A DNA stretch of 64,000 bases from Zhihengliuella sp. (GCF_031178195.1 NZ_JAPSJL010000003.1:419390-483389); one strand, 5' to 3'; counted from the stretch's first letter, positions 21,069 to 31,953 are shown. The notes: generated by a model from the letters alone, not told the origin. Program-made: numbers and translations.

Positions 21069-21087
21069 GATCCAGTCGCCGGCGCGG

Positions 21088-21804
21088 TCAGAGAGAGCGC
21101 AGGACCGAGACGACCTTGCCCATGATGGTCGCATGGTCGCCGAGGATGGGCTCGTACTGCCGGTTCTGCGGCAGCAGCCACGTGTGCCCGTCGCGCTGGC
21201 GGAACGTCTTGACCGTGGCCTCCTCGTCCAGGAGGGCGGCGACGATGTCGCCGTTGTCGGCCGAGCTCTGGCGGCGCACGACGACCCAGTCCCCGTCGCA
21301 GATGGCCGCGTCGACCATCGAGTCGCCGCTGACCTTCAGCATGAACAGCTCGCCCTGCCCCACGAGCTGGCGTGGCAGCGGGACCACGTCCTCCACCGTC
21401 TGCTCCGCCAGGATCGGTCCGCCGGCGGCGATCCGTCCGACCAGCGGCACCATCGCCGTGTCCACAGCGCTCGTCAGCTCGGAGACCGAAAGACCGCCCA
21501 CGGCGGTCAGGCCCGGCCCGTCGGCGGACTCCGGGGCAGCCTCGGAGAGCGTCAGCGGCTGCAGGATCTCCATGGCCCGCGGGCGCCTCGGGTCGCGACG
21601 GAGGTAGCCGAGCTTCTCCAGCTGCGAGAGCTGGTGGGTGACGCTCGAGAGGCTGGCCAGTCCCACGGTGTCGCCGATCTCTCGCATGGAGGGCGGGTAG
21701 CCGTGTGCCGCGATCGAGCGCTGGATGGTCTCGAGGATCTTGCGCTGCCGCAGTGTCAGGCTCTTCCGATCCCGGTGTGGCTTGGAGGTTTCCGTCGCGG
21801 CCAT
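21088..21804 (-). CDS. lexA: SOS repressor LexA
   Basis: [62 protein letters not shown] and autocleavage/Ser-Lys protease domain. Confidence 0.98.
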   Translation of the reverse strand: MAATETSKPHRDRKSLTLRQRKILETIQRSIAAHGYPPSMREIGDTVGLASLSSVTHQLSQLEKLGYLRRDPRRPRAMEILQPLTLSEAAPESADGPGLTAVGGLSVSELTSAVDTAMVPLVGRIAAGGPILAEQTVEDVVPLPRQLVGQGELFMLKVSGDSMVDAAICDGDWVVVRRQSSADNGDIVAALLDEEATVKTFRQRDGHTWLLPQNRQYEPILGDHATIMGKVVSVLRSL

Positions 21805-21936
21805 CTGTACATCCTTGCTGTTCTCGGTGCCCGCTGCGATGTTTCGCGGGGCCCCGCGTCTCTAATCTGTGGGACCTGACTGGTGCAGTAGCTCTACGAA
21901 CCACCTGCTTCAACCCTAGTGGCGCACGGCGCGGAT

Positions 21937-21952
21937 TCAAAGGTTTGTTCGA
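21937..21952. promoter_or_regulatory. Candidate LexA box, lexA-proximal
   Basis: TCAAAGGTTTGTTCGA; three mismatches to TCGAACRNRYGTTYGA. Confidence 0.45.
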
Positions 21953-22004
21953 ACGTGTCTCGACAACCATCGCTCAAGGGTGCTAAACATGGACCAGCAG
22001 AGTT

Positions 22005-22018
22005 CGAAGACATGTTCG
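22005..22018. promoter_or_regulatory. LexA (SOS) box in the lexA/LysM divergent region
   Basis: CGAAGACATGTTCG versus CGAACRNRYGTTYG: one mismatch. Confidence 0.85.
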
Positions 22019-22096
22019 AGTCTCAGTTTCGAATCGAACACCGATACCGCAGAAAACAGTCGGCCCCGGCGCGGGGCCGTCCACGGGAGGTACACC

Positions 22097-22447
22097 ATGA
22101 CCACGATGGCTCTGGCCGATCAGGCCGTCACCGAGGCGCCGCTCCGGCTGACCCGCCGAGGACGCTTCGTCCTCATCGGACTGCCCCTCATGCTCGTCGC
22201 AGCAGGAGGGCTGATGCTCCTCGGGCTCTGGACCTCTCCGGTCAGCGCCGCAGGGAGCAGCGACGCGGCCGCGATCCAGTACGAGTCGGTGACCGCGCTG
22301 GAGGGCGACACGCTGTGGAGCCTCGCCCTCGAGTTCGTCCCCGAGGCCGACCCGCGGATCGTCGTCGACGAGATCGTGGAGCTCAACGACCTCCCCGGCA
22401 ACACCGTGCACGTCGGCCAGGAGATCTACCTGCCCGTCTCCGAGTAG
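22097..22447 (+). CDS. Single-TM LysM-domain protein, candidate SOS cell-division inhibitor (ChiZ/DivS/YneA-like position)
   Basis: GRFVLIGLPLMLVAAGGLMLLGLW TM; ESVTALEGDTLWSLALEFVPEADPRIVVDEIVELNDLPGNTVHVGQEIYLP LysM; RBS gggagg before ATG 22097. Confidence 0.85.
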   Translation: MTTMALADQAVTEAPLRLTRRGRFVLIGLPLMLVAAGGLMLLGLWTSPVSAAGSSDAAAIQYESVTALEGDTLWSLALEFVPEADPRIVVDEIVELNDLPGNTVHVGQEIYLPVSE

Positions 22448-22539
22448 TGGTGGCCCGCTGGCGGGTGCCCGCGGTGAGCTTTGTTACCTCGCGACGCAGT
22501 CTATTCAGTACCGGCCCGGCCGGGTTCTAGACTGTCGCG

Positions 22540-23640
22540 GTGAGTGATGTCCTAGCGCGCATGAACCAGCTCCCCCTTCGAGAGAACCTCCGCGGCCTGC
22601 AGCCCTACGGTGCGCCGCAACTCGATGTGGCCATCCAGCTGAACGTCAACGAGAACACCCATCCCATGCCGGCCGAGGTCGCGCGCGCCATCACCGACGA
22701 GGTCTTCGCCGCCGCGCAGAGCCTGAACCGGTACCCCGACCGCGAGTTCGTGGAGCTGCGCCAGCGTCTCGCCGGCTTCCTCGGGCACGGGGTCACCGCT
22801 GATCAGGTGTGGGCCGCCAATGGCTCCAACGAGGTCCTCCAGCAGATCCTGCAGGCGTTCGGTGGCCCGGGGAGGTCCCTCCTCAGCTTCCCGCCCACCT
22901 ACTCCATGTACCCGCTCCTCGCGAGCGGCACGGACACCGCGTACATCGCCGGCGAACGGGAGGCCGGATTCGCGCTGAGCGCCGAGTCCGCCGCACGACA
23001 GGTCCGCGAGCAGGCCCCGAGCGTCGTATTCCTCTGCTCCCCGAACAACCCCACCGGGACCGCACTCGGGCTCGATGTGGTCGAGGCGGTCTACGCAGCG
23101 GGCGAGGCCAGCCAGACGATGGTCGTCGTGGACGAGGCGTACGCCGAGTTCCGGCACGAGGGGACGCCGTCCGCCCTGGAACTGCTCCCGGGGCGGCCGC
23201 GCCTGATCGTCAGCCGCACCATGAGCAAGGCCTTCGCCCTGGCCGGTGCCCGGCTCGGCTACCTCGCCGCCGCGCAGGAGGTGACCGCCGCCCTGCGCCT
23301 GGTCCGGCTCCCGTACCACCTCTCCGCCGTGACGCAGGCGACAGCCATCGCCGCCCTGAAGCACGTCGATGCGCTGCTGGCCAACGTGGAGGACATCAAG
23401 CGCCAACGCGACCGGATCGTCACGGAGCTGACCCGGCTCGGGCTCGAGCCCGCTGCGAGCGATTCGAACTTCGTGTTCTTCGGCGGTCTCGACGACGCCC
23501 CCGGCCTCTGGCGCCGGCTCGTCGACCGCGGGGTCCTGATCCGCGACGTCGGCATCCCGGGGCACCTGCGCGTCACCGCGGGGACCGAGGCGGAGACGAC
23601 CGCCTTCCTGTCCGAGCTCGAGGACCTGCTCTCCGCGTGA
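22540..23640 (+). CDS. hisC: Histidinol-phosphate aminotransferase
   Basis: QLNVNENTHPMPAEV...SPNNPTGTALG...VDEAYAEF...SRTMSKAFALAGARLGY; GTG start. Confidence 0.94.
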   Translation: MSDVLARMNQLPLRENLRGLQPYGAPQLDVAIQLNVNENTHPMPAEVARAITDEVFAAAQSLNRYPDREFVELRQRLAGFLGHGVTADQVWAANGSNEVLQQILQAFGGPGRSLLSFPPTYSMYPLLASGTDTAYIAGEREAGFALSAESAARQVREQAPSVVFLCSPNNPTGTALGLDVVEAVYAAGEASQTMVVVDEAYAEFRHEGTPSALELLPGRPRLIVSRTMSKAFALAGARLGYLAAAQEVTAALRLVRLPYHLSAVTQATAIAALKHVDALLANVEDIKRQRDRIVTELTRLGLEPAASDSNFVFFGGLDDAPGLWRRLVDRGVLIRDVGIPGHLRVTAGTEAETTAFLSELEDLLSA

Positions 23641-23828
23641 TCCGTCGCGTGCCCGCGTCATCCGTCCGGGCCTCGCGGGCCCGACCGGCCGTGCACCGAT
23701 AGACTTGACCGCGAGCCGACGGCACCGCCCCAGCGGTCCGGCGTCCCGCGGCGCTCCACCGGGCGGTTCGATCACCAGCCGTCCGACCCCGAGCCCCCGC
23801 ACCGAGGGGCTGGGATCGGCTCCACCCG

Positions 23829-23846
23829 CCGCGGCCTCGGCCGCGG
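23829..23846. promoter_or_regulatory. Hairpin upstream of hisB
   Basis: CCGCGGCC-tc-GGCCGCGG perfect stem 22 nt upstream of hisB. Confidence 0.4.
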
Positions 23847-23867
23847 TCCCGATACGCAAGGAACCTG

Positions 23868-24488
23868 ATGTCTGCTGAACTGATCTCCGGCCGCCGCGCA
23901 CGCATGGAGCGCAAGACCAGCGAGTCGTCCGTCTATGTCGAGCTCGATCTGGACGGGACGGGCGCGGCCCGCATCGAGACGACAGTTCCCTTCTACGACC
24001 ACATGCTGACCGCGCTCGCCCGGCACTCGATGATCGACCTGACCGTCGAGGCCACCGGCGACACCCACATCGACGTGCACCACACCGTCGAGGACGTCGC
24101 CATCACCATCGGCGAAGTGCTCCGCACCGCCCTGGGCAACAAGGCCGGCATCCGCCGGTTCGGCGAGGCGACCATCCCCCTGGACGAGGCCCTCGCGCAC
24201 GCCGTCGTCGACATCTCCGGGCGTCCCTACCTGGTCCATGACGGCGAGCCCGCCGGCCAGGAGTACCACCTCATCGGGGGGCACTTCACGGGCTCGCTCA
24301 CCCGACACGTGTTCGAGGCCCTGACCCTGCACGCCCAGATCTGCATGCACATGCGGGTGCTCGGCGGGCGGGATCCGCACCACATCGTCGAGGCGCAGTT
24401 CAAGGCGTTCGCCCGCGCGCTGCGCGAGGCCGTCGAGCCGGACGCCCGACTCGGCGGCGAGATCCCCTCCACGAAGGGGGCGCTGTAA
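23868..24488 (+). CDS. hisB: Imidazoleglycerol-phosphate dehydratase
   Basis: [43 protein letters not shown]. Confidence 0.96.
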   Translation: MSAELISGRRARMERKTSESSVYVELDLDGTGAARIETTVPFYDHMLTALARHSMIDLTVEATGDTHIDVHHTVEDVAITIGEVLRTALGNKAGIRRFGEATIPLDEALAHAVVDISGRPYLVHDGEPAGQEYHLIGGHFTGSLTRHVFEALTLHAQICMHMRVLGGRDPHHIVEAQFKAFARALREAVEPDARLGGEIPSTKGAL

Positions 24489-24490
24489 CC

Positions 24491-25126
24491 ATGGCGGCCT
24501 CTCGCGTCACGGTCCTGGACTACGGGTCCGGGAACATCCGGTCGGCGGTCCGCGCGCTCGAGCACGTCGGCGCGGACGTCACCCTCAGCAGCGATCCCAG
24601 GGACGTCTCCGAGGCGGACGGGCTCCTGGTCCCCGGCGTCGGCGCCTTCGCCGCCGTGATGGAGGCGCTCAGGAAGGTCGGCGGACTGCAGAAGATCGGC
24701 CGCCGGGTAGCCGGCGGCCGTCCCGTGCTCGGCATCTGCGTCGGGCACCAGATCTTCTTCGACGAGGGCGTCGAGCACGGCGTCCGGACCGCCGGCATGG
24801 GCGAGTGGCCCGGGACCGTGGAGCGGCTGCAGGCCGACGTCGTGCCCCACATGGGCTGGAACACCGTGGAGGCACCGGAGGGCACGGTGCTCTTCGACGG
24901 CATCCAGGACGAGCGGTTCTACTTCGTCCACTCCTACGGCGTGCAGAAGTGGGAATTCGACGTCACTCAGCCGAAGATGAAGCCGCCGCAGGTCACCTGG
25001 TCCACGCATGGCACGCGGTTCGTCGCTGGAGTGGAGAACGGCCCGCTCTCGGCCGTCCAGTTCCACCCGGAGAAGTCCGGCGACGCCGGGCTGCAGCTCC
25101 TGAAGAACTGGCTCGGGACCCTCTGA
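24491..25126 (+). CDS. hisH: Imidazole glycerol phosphate synthase subunit HisH
   Basis: [23 protein letters not shown]...[17 protein letters not shown]...FYFVHSYGV. Confidence 0.95.
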   Translation: MAASRVTVLDYGSGNIRSAVRALEHVGADVTLSSDPRDVSEADGLLVPGVGAFAAVMEALRKVGGLQKIGRRVAGGRPVLGICVGHQIFFDEGVEHGVRTAGMGEWPGTVERLQADVVPHMGWNTVEAPEGTVLFDGIQDERFYFVHSYGVQKWEFDVTQPKMKPPQVTWSTHGTRFVAGVENGPLSAVQFHPEKSGDAGLQLLKNWLGTL

Positions 25127-25287
25127 TGTACTCCATCCTCCTCATGGCGCTCGGCGGCATCCTCGCCGGCGGGGCCATCTCGCTGCGCCAGCAGAAGGCG
25201 CACAGGTCCTGGATCATCACCTGCTGGGTGCTCGCCGGGCTCGCGCTGCTCGCCGCATACGTCCTGACCCTCGACCTCTCCAGCTGA
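25126..25287 (+). CDS. Small two-TM membrane protein in the his operon
   Basis: [56 protein letters not shown] shares one base with the hisH stop. Confidence 0.75.
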   Translation: MYSILLMALGGILAGGAISLRQQKAHRSWIITCWVLAGLALLAAYVLTLDLSS

Positions 25288-25321
25288 CGCACGACTCCAC
25301 CGATCGAAGAGGAAACCACGA

Positions 25322-26062
25322 ATGAGCAACGACATCCTTGAGCTCCTGCCGGCCGTCGACGTCGCCGGGGGCCAGGCGGTCCGCCTGGTCCAGGGCGAGG
25401 CCGGCAGCGAGACCGGCTACGGAGACCCCCTCGAGGCCGCACTGGCCTGGCAGAACGACGGCGCCGAGTGGATCCACCTGGTGGACCTCGATGCCGCGTT
25501 CGGCCGCGGGCACAACACCGAGATCCTTCGCCGCGTCGCCGACGAGCTGAGCATCAAGGTGGAGCTCTCCGGCGGGATCCGCGACGACGAGTCGCTGGAA
25601 CGGGCGCTGGAGTTCGGCGCCACCCGCGTCAATCTCGGCACGGCGGCACTGGAGAACCCGGAGTGGACGGCCCGGGTCATCGAGCGCCACGGCGACCAGA
25701 TCGCCGTCGGGCTGGACGTGCGCGGCACCACGCTCGCCGCCCGCGGCTGGACCCAGGAGGGCGGGGACCTCTGGGAGGTCCTGCAGCGGCTCGAGGACGC
25801 TGGCTGCGCCCGCTACGTGGTCACGGACGTGACCAAGGACGGGACCCTGCGCGGGCCGAACGTCGAGCTGCTGCAGCAGATGTGCGAGCGCACCGACAAG
25901 CCGGTCGTCGCCTCCGGCGGGATCTCCAGCCTCGACGATCTGCGGGCGCTGCGCGACCTGGTGCCGCTCGGCGTCGAGGGCGCCATCATGGGCAAGGCCC
26001 TCTACGCCGGCAAGTTCACGCTGCCGGAGGCCCTCGACGTCGCCGGCCGCCGCTCCGCCTGA
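25322..26062 (+). CDS. hisA: Phosphoribosyl isomerase HisA/PriA
   Basis: [58 protein letters not shown]. Confidence 0.94.
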   Translation: MSNDILELLPAVDVAGGQAVRLVQGEAGSETGYGDPLEAALAWQNDGAEWIHLVDLDAAFGRGHNTEILRRVADELSIKVELSGGIRDDESLERALEFGATRVNLGTAALENPEWTARVIERHGDQIAVGLDVRGTTLAARGWTQEGGDLWEVLQRLEDAGCARYVVTDVTKDGTLRGPNVELLQQMCERTDKPVVASGGISSLDDLRALRDLVPLGVEGAIMGKALYAGKFTLPEALDVAGRRSA

Positions 26063-26158
26063 CCCGGAGACCGAGCGACGCCGGGTCCGTCTGAGATCCC
26101 GGAGACCCGCCGCGGCTCCGGCCGTGTCCCGGGCCCGCCGGCGCGGTTAGATGGTTCC

Positions 26159-27130
26159 ATGAGCACATCAGACTTCGCATCCCCGCACTGGGCCGGCCGC
26201 ACCGACGGCGACGGCCCCGAGCACCGGCGGTGGCACCAGGCCGTGAGCAGCGCCGCAGCCCCCGGCGAGAACGCTCCCGCCGCCGCGCGGGCAGCCCTGA
26301 TCGGCTTCGCCTGCGACGCGGGCGTCGCCCGGAACCGCGGCCGGGTCGGCGCCGCCGGGGCCCCTGCGGCGCTGCGCACCGCCCTGGGCTCGCTCGCCTT
26401 CCGGGCGGACGCCGGCTCGGTGCACGACGCCGGCGACGTGGTCGTCCACGGCGACGACCTGGAGGCCGGGCAGCAGCGCCTCGGCGAGACGGTCGCCGCG
26501 CATCTGGGCGAGGGCCGGTTCGTCACCGTCCTCGGCGGCGGTCACGAGACCGCCTACGGTACCTACCTCGGCCTCTCCGGTTCCGGCGCACTCGACGCCG
26601 ATGGCGCGCCCCGGCTCGGCATCCTCAACCTCGACGCGCACTTCGACCTGCGCGAGGACCCCCGCCCGAGCTCCGGCACCCCGTTCCTGCAGATCGCCGG
26701 CGACGAGTCCGCGGCCGGCCGCGACTTCCAGTACGGAGTCGTCGGCATCAGCCGGTCGAACAACACGACGACCCTCTTCAAGACCGCCGAGCGGCTCGGC
26801 GTGCAGTATCTGCTGGACGAGGACAGTCAGGAACGTGCCCGCGTCCAGGCATGGGTGGAGGACTTCGCCGCCGACGTCGACGTCCTCTACCTGACCATCG
26901 ATCTCGACGTGCTCCCGGCGGCCGTCGCACCGGGTGTCAGCGCGCCGGCCGGCTACGGCGTCCCGTTCGACGTGATCCGGGCCGCCGCCCTCGCCGCGGC
27001 CCGCACCGGCAAGCTGGCGGTCTTCGACGTCGTCGAGCTCAATCCGGAGTACGACGTCGACGCACGCACCGCGCGCTCGGCCGCCCGGCTGATCGACGAC
27101 GTCGTCCACGCGGTTCTGGCCGGGGCGTAG
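26159..27130 (+). CDS. hutG: Formimidoylglutamase (ureohydrolase family)
   Basis: LGGGHETAYGTYLGL...LNLDAHFDLRED...LTIDLDVLPAAVAPGVSAPAGYG; adjacent to other hut genes. Confidence 0.92.
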   Translation: MSTSDFASPHWAGRTDGDGPEHRRWHQAVSSAAAPGENAPAAARAALIGFACDAGVARNRGRVGAAGAPAALRTALGSLAFRADAGSVHDAGDVVVHGDDLEAGQQRLGETVAAHLGEGRFVTVLGGGHETAYGTYLGLSGSGALDADGAPRLGILNLDAHFDLREDPRPSSGTPFLQIAGDESAAGRDFQYGVVGISRSNNTTTLFKTAERLGVQYLLDEDSQERARVQAWVEDFAADVDVLYLTIDLDVLPAAVAPGVSAPAGYGVPFDVIRAAALAAARTGKLAVFDVVELNPEYDVDARTARSAARLIDDVVHAVLAGA

Positions 27131-27165
27131 GCGCGACGACGGGACGCCATCGCAGGAACTGTCCG

Positions 27166-27206
27166 GGCACGGACGGACCCGGCACGGACGGACCCGGCAC
27201 GGACGA
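27166..27206. repeat. 15-bp tandem repeat GGCACGGACGGACCC x ~2.7
   Basis: Direct reading of the hutG-hutH intergenic region. Confidence 0.85.
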
Positions 27207-27214
27207 ACTGGGCA

Positions 27215-27265
27215 GAGACGGGAGGAGCCCTGCGACCCATCGGGTCGCAGGGCTCCTCCCGTCTC
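27215..27265. terminator. Perfect 24-bp inverted repeat between convergent hutG and hutH
   Basis: GAGACGGGAGGAGCCCTGCGACCC-atc-GGGTCGCAGGGCTCCTCCCGTCTC. Confidence 0.9.
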
Positions 27266-27307
27266 ACGTCCAGCTCCTCCCGGAGAGGGGGCCGCGGGAC
27301 GATGCGG

Positions 27308-28873
27308 TCAGGCGGCGGGCAGGCTGCCGCCCAGCGGGCCGGTCGCCGTCTCGGCGCTGGCGCGGACGCCGCCCTCGGCCACGAGCTGCTCGGCGGCGAG
27401 CAGGTCGGGGGAGAGGAAGCGGTCCGGGCCCGGACCGGCGACCCGCTCGCGCAGGGCGGCCAGGACGGCACCGGTGGCCGGGCCGGGCGTCAGCGGCGAG
27501 CGCAGGTCGAGCCCGCGGGCCGAGGCGACCAGTTCGATGGCCAGGACGCGGCGCAGGTTGTCCACCGAGGTGCGCAGCTTGCGGGCCGCGTGCCAGCCGA
27601 GCGAGACGTGGTCCTCCTGCATGGCCGAGGACGGGATGGAGTCCACGGAGGCCGGGACGGCGAGCCGCTTGTTCTCCGCCACCAGGGCGGCCTGCGTGTA
27701 CTGGGCGATCATCAGGCCGGAGTCCACGCCCGGGTCGTCCGCCAGGAAGGGCGGCAGGCCATGGGAGCGGGCCGGGTCCAGCAGGCGGTCGGTGCGGCGC
27801 TCCGCGATGGACGCGACGTCGGCCGAGACCACGGAGAGGAAGTCCAGCACATAGGCGACCGGAGCGCCGTGGAAGTTGCCGTTGGAAGTGACGGTGCCGT
27901 CCGGCAGGACCACGGGGTTGTCGATCGCCGCGGCGAGCTCGCGCTCGGCGACCAGGGCGGCGTGGGCGACGGTATCGCGGGCGCCGCCGGCGACCTGCGG
28001 GGAGCAGCGCAGCGAGTACGCGTCCTGCACGCGGGTGTCGCCCTCGCGGTGGCTCGCCACGATCGGGGAGTCGGCGAGCACGCGGAACATGTTGGAGGCG
28101 CTGGCGGCCTGGCCCGGGTGCGGACGCAGCGGCAGGTGCAACTCCGGGCGGAACACCTGGTCGGTGCCCAGCAGGGCCTCCACCGACATGGAGGCGGTGA
28201 TGTCCGCCGCCGTCAGCAGCTCCTCGAGGTCCTCGATGGCCAGGATCAGCTGGCCGAGCATGCCGTCGGTGCCGTTGATGAGGGCCAGGCCCTCCTTCTC
28301 CTCCAGGGTGACCGGCGTGAGGCCGGCCTCGGCGAAGAGCTCGGGGACGGGGCGCTGGACGCCGTCGCGGTCCGTGGCCTCACCCTCGCCCATCAGGACC
28401 AGGGCGCAGTGGGAGAGCGGGGCCAGGTCGCCGGAGCAGCCGAGCGAGCCGTACTCGCGCACGATCGGGGTGATGCCGGCGTTGAGCAGGCCCACCATGG
28501 TTTCCAGGACCACGGGGCGCACGCCGGTGCGGCCGGAGGCGAGGGTCTTGGCGCGCAGGAACATCAGCGCGCGGACGACCTCGCGCTCGACCGGCTCGCC
28601 GCTGCCGGCGGCATGCGAGCGGACCAGGGACTTCTGCAGCTGCACGCGCTGGTCGGTGGGGATGTGACGCGTGGCGAGGGCGCCGAAACCGGTCGAGATG
28701 CCGTAGACGGGCGTCTCGGCGTGGGCCAGGTTCTCGATGTGGGCGCGCACGCTGGCGACCTCGGCGAGGGCCTCGGGGGCGATCTCGATGCGCGCGTCGC
28801 GGCGGGCGACGGCGACGACGTCGGCGCGCGTGGCGCCGTGCGTCGAGAGGATGACGGTGGGGTTCTCGGTCAT
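27308..28873 (-). CDS. hutH: Histidine ammonia-lyase
   Basis: YGISTGFGALATRHI...GSLGCSGDLAPLSHCAL (ASG-type MIO motif region). Confidence 0.95.
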   Translation of the reverse strand: MTENPTVILSTHGATRADVVAVARRDARIEIAPEALAEVASVRAHIENLAHAETPVYGISTGFGALATRHIPTDQRVQLQKSLVRSHAAGSGEPVEREVVRALMFLRAKTLASGRTGVRPVVLETMVGLLNAGITPIVREYGSLGCSGDLAPLSHCALVLMGEGEATDRDGVQRPVPELFAEAGLTPVTLEEKEGLALINGTDGMLGQLILAIEDLEELLTAADITASMSVEALLGTDQVFRPELHLPLRPHPGQAASASNMFRVLADSPIVASHREGDTRVQDAYSLRCSPQVAGGARDTVAHAALVAERELAAAIDNPVVLPDGTVTSNGNFHGAPVAYVLDFLSVVSADVASIAERRTDRLLDPARSHGLPPFLADDPGVDSGLMIAQYTQAALVAENKRLAVPASVDSIPSSAMQEDHVSLGWHAARKLRTSVDNLRRVLAIELVASARGLDLRSPLTPGPATGAVLAALRERVAGPGPDRFLSPDLLAAEQLVAEGGVRASAETATGPLGGSLPAA

Positions 28874-28913
28874 GGTGTCCTTCAGTGGTGGTCGGAAGTC
28901 TGGTGGAGGGTGG

Positions 28914-30152
28914 TCACCGGGCGCGCACGCCGGCGCGCCAGACCGCGTGGGTCAGGGGCATGCCGGGCCGGTAGGCCAGGTGGATCGCGGCGGGGGCGTC
29001 CAGCACATGGAGATCGGCCCGGTGCCCGACGGCGACGCGGCCGATCGGCGCTTCGCCGGCGACGGGCCGGGGCCGGGTGCCGGCCGCGAGGGACTCGGCG
29101 TCGCGGCGCAGGGCGCGCGCCCCGCCGAGCGTCGCGGCCCGGATCGCCTCCTCGAGGCTGAGGTGCATCTGGAGGACGGCGGTGCCGACGCAGAAGTTCA
29201 TCGACGATGTGTAGGACGTTCCGGGGTTGCAGTTCGAGGCCAGTGCCACGGTGGCACCGGCGTCGAGCAGCCTCCGCGCCGGCGCCAGCGGCGCCCGCGT
29301 GGAGAGGTCGCAGGCCGGCAGGACGGTCGCGACCGTCTCGTGGCCCGGACGACGGCGCCCGGCGGCGTCGGTGCCCGAGGCCGCCAGGGCGGCGACGTCG
29401 TCGTCGGAGAGGAAGTTCAGGTGGTCCACCGAGGCGGCGCCGAACTCGACGGCCAGCGCCGCGCCGGCCCCCTGCTCGAGCTGGTTGCCGTGCAGGCGCA
29501 GGCCCAGGCCGGCGGCCCGGCAGGCCTCCAGCACGCGCCGCGTCTGCTCGGGTGTGAAGGCCCCGCGGTCGCAGAACACATCCGCCCAGCGCACGTGCGG
29601 CCCGACGGCGTCGAGCATCGCGCCGCACACCAGCTCGGTGTACTCCTCGGCGTCCGCGCCAGCCGGCACCAGGTGCGCGCCCAGGTATGTGACCTCGTCG
29701 GCGGACTCACCGGCGATCCGGGCGCTGCGCTCCTCGTCGGGCACGGTCAGGCCGTACCCGGTCTTCGTCTCCAGGTAGGTGGTGCCGCCGGCGACGGCCT
29801 CGGCCACGCGGCCCGCGACGAGGCCGCGGAGGCGCTCGTCGTCGGCCGCGCGGGTGGCCGAGGTGGTGACGCCGATGCCGCCGGCCGCGTAGGCCTGGCC
29901 CGCCATCCGGGCCTCGAACTCGGCGGCACGGTCGCCGTCGAACACGAGGTGGCTGTGGGAGTCGACCCAGCCGGGCAGGGCGGCGCGGCCGCCGAGGTCC
30001 ACGACGTCGTCGCAGGCCGGGGCCTCCGCGGCCGGGCCCACCCACGCGAAGAGGCCGTCCTCGATGACGACGGCGGCGTCGCGCAGGGTGCCCAGCGCGT
30101 CGTCGACCGTCGTCAGCTCGGAGAGGCCGGTCAGCAGGGTGGAGCGGCTCAT
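28914..30152 (-). CDS. hutI: Imidazolonepropionase
   Basis: [21 protein letters not shown]...[20 protein letters not shown]...[25 protein letters not shown] overlap with hutU. Confidence 0.93.
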   Translation of the reverse strand: MSRSTLLTGLSELTTVDDALGTLRDAAVVIEDGLFAWVGPAAEAPACDDVVDLGGRAALPGWVDSHSHLVFDGDRAAEFEARMAGQAYAAGGIGVTTSATRAADDERLRGLVAGRVAEAVAGGTTYLETKTGYGLTVPDEERSARIAGESADEVTYLGAHLVPAGADAEEYTELVCGAMLDAVGPHVRWADVFCDRGAFTPEQTRRVLEACRAAGLGLRLHGNQLEQGAGAALAVEFGAASVDHLNFLSDDDVAALAASGTDAAGRRRPGHETVATVLPACDLSTRAPLAPARRLLDAGATVALASNCNPGTSYTSSMNFCVGTAVLQMHLSLEEAIRAATLGGARALRRDAESLAAGTRPRPVAGEAPIGRVAVGHRADLHVLDAPAAIHLAYRPGMPLTHAVWRAGVRAR

Positions 30153-31843
30153 CGCGTCTCGCGCATCGGGATCCGGACGCCGCGCTCGGCGGCGACCTCG
30201 ACGGCGCGGTCGTAGCCGGCGTCGACGTGGCGGATGACGCCCATACCCGGGTCGTTGGTCAGCAGCGCGGTCAGCTTGGCCGCGGCCAGCTCGGTGCCGT
30301 CGGCGACGCCGACCTGACCGGCGTGGATGGAGCGGCCGATGCCCACACCGCCGCCGTGGTGAATCGAGACCCAGGTGGCGCCGGAGGAGGTCGCCGTCAG
30401 GGCGTTGAGCAGCGGCCAGTCCGCGATCGCGTCGGAGCCGTCCTTCATGGCCTCGGTCTCGCGGTACGGCGAGGCGACGGAGCCGGAGTCCAGGTGGTCG
30501 CGGCCGATGACGATCGGCGCGGAGACCTTGCCCTCGGCGACCAGCTGGTTGAACAGCAGGCCGGCCTGGTGGCGCTCGCCGTAGCCGAGCCAGCAGATGC
30601 GCGCCGGCAGGCCCTCGAACTCCACGTGCTCCTGGGCGGCGTCGATCCACCGGTGCAGGTGCTCGTTCTCGGGGAAGAGCTCCTTGATGGCCTCGTCGGT
30701 GACGCGGATGTCCTCCGGGTCGCCGGAGAGCGCGACCCAGCGGAACGGGCCGAGGCCCTCGCAGAAGAGCGGGCGGATGTAGGCCGGGACGAAGCCCGGG
30801 AACTCGAAGGCCCGCTCGTAGCCGGCGTGGCGCGCCTCGTCGCGGATCGAGTTGCCGTAGTCGAAGACCTCGGCGCCCTCGTCCTGGAACTCGACCATCG
30901 CGCGGACCTGGGCCGCCATGGCCTCGCGGGACTTCTTGGTGAAGCCCTCGGCGTCGGCGTCGGCCTCGCGCTGCCACTCGTCGACCGTGTACTCGGTCGG
31001 CAGGTAGGACAGCGGATCGTGGGCGGAGGTCTGGTCAGTCACGATGTCGACGGCGATCTCGCCGGCGCGGTGGCGGCGCAGGAGCTCGCCGAAGACCTCG
31101 GCGGCGTTGCCGACGTAGCCGACGGAGAGGGCGCGGCGCTCGTTCTTCGCGGCGGTCACCTTGGCGAGCGCGGCGTCGAGGTCCGTCTCGACGTCGTCGA
31201 GGTAGCGCTTGGCCTGGCGGCGGCGCAGGCGGGTCTCGTCGACGTCGACGATCAGGCAGGCGCCGCCGTTGAGCGTCACGGCCAGCGGCTGGGCGCCGCC
31301 CATGCCGCCGCAGCCGCCGGTCAGGGTCAGGGTGCCGGCGAGGGTCGGCTCGGAGATGCGTCCGTCGGCGTGCATCTTCTTGGCGACGGCGGCGAACGTC
31401 TCGTAGGTGCCCTGCAGGATGCCCTGCGTGGCGATGTAGATCCAGGAGCCGGCCGTCATCTGGCCGTACATGGTCAGGCCCTCGGCCTCGAGCTTGCGGA
31501 ACTCCGGCCAGTTGGCCCAGTCGCCGACGAGGTTGGAGTTGGCGATCAGCACGCGCGGGGCCCACGCGTTGGTGCGGAAGACGCCGACGGGCTTGCCGGA
31601 CTGGACCAGGAGGGTCTCGTCCTCCTCGAGGTCCTTCAGGGTCTCGACGATCGCGTCGTAGGCCTCCCACGAGCGGGCGGCGCGGCCGGTGCCGCCGTAG
31701 ACCACCAGGTCGTCGGGGCGCTCGGCGACCTCGGGGTCGAGGTTGTTCATCAGCATGCGCAGGGGGGCCTCGGTCTGCCAGCTCTTGGCGCTGAGATCGG
31801 TGCCGCGGTCGGCGCGGACGGGGCGTGCTCCGGGGAGGGCCAT
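30149..31843 (-). CDS. hutU: Urocanate hydratase
   Basis: [39 protein letters not shown]...[19 protein letters not shown]. Confidence 0.96.
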   Translation of the reverse strand: MALPGARPVRADRGTDLSAKSWQTEAPLRMLMNNLDPEVAERPDDLVVYGGTGRAARSWEAYDAIVETLKDLEEDETLLVQSGKPVGVFRTNAWAPRVLIANSNLVGDWANWPEFRKLEAEGLTMYGQMTAGSWIYIATQGILQGTYETFAAVAKKMHADGRISEPTLAGTLTLTGGCGGMGGAQPLAVTLNGGACLIVDVDETRLRRRQAKRYLDDVETDLDAALAKVTAAKNERRALSVGYVGNAAEVFGELLRRHRAGEIAVDIVTDQTSAHDPLSYLPTEYTVDEWQREADADAEGFTKKSREAMAAQVRAMVEFQDEGAEVFDYGNSIRDEARHAGYERAFEFPGFVPAYIRPLFCEGLGPFRWVALSGDPEDIRVTDEAIKELFPENEHLHRWIDAAQEHVEFEGLPARICWLGYGERHQAGLLFNQLVAEGKVSAPIVIGRDHLDSGSVASPYRETEAMKDGSDAIADWPLLNALTATSSGATWVSIHHGGGVGIGRSIHAGQVGVADGTELAAAKLTALLTNDPGMGVIRHVDAGYDRAVEVAAERGVRIPMRETR

Positions 31844-31953
31844 GGTGATTCCTTCGGCGTCGGGGAGGCGTGCGTCGTCGCAGGCCTCGGAACTGCTGTC
31901 CCGTCTATCTGAGCACGCACGGGCGGGGTCGCGGGAGGGCCTCCGGGACGCTG

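Noticed and set aside
22019-22040. Additional SOS box at TTTCGAATCGAACACC
   Set aside because: Half-sites do not have the spacing of CGAAC-N4-GTTCG.
27166-27265. Possible transposon end or MITE (long inverted repeat)
   Set aside because: 3-nt loop, no terminal duplication or transposase, placed between convergent genes; terminator is simpler.
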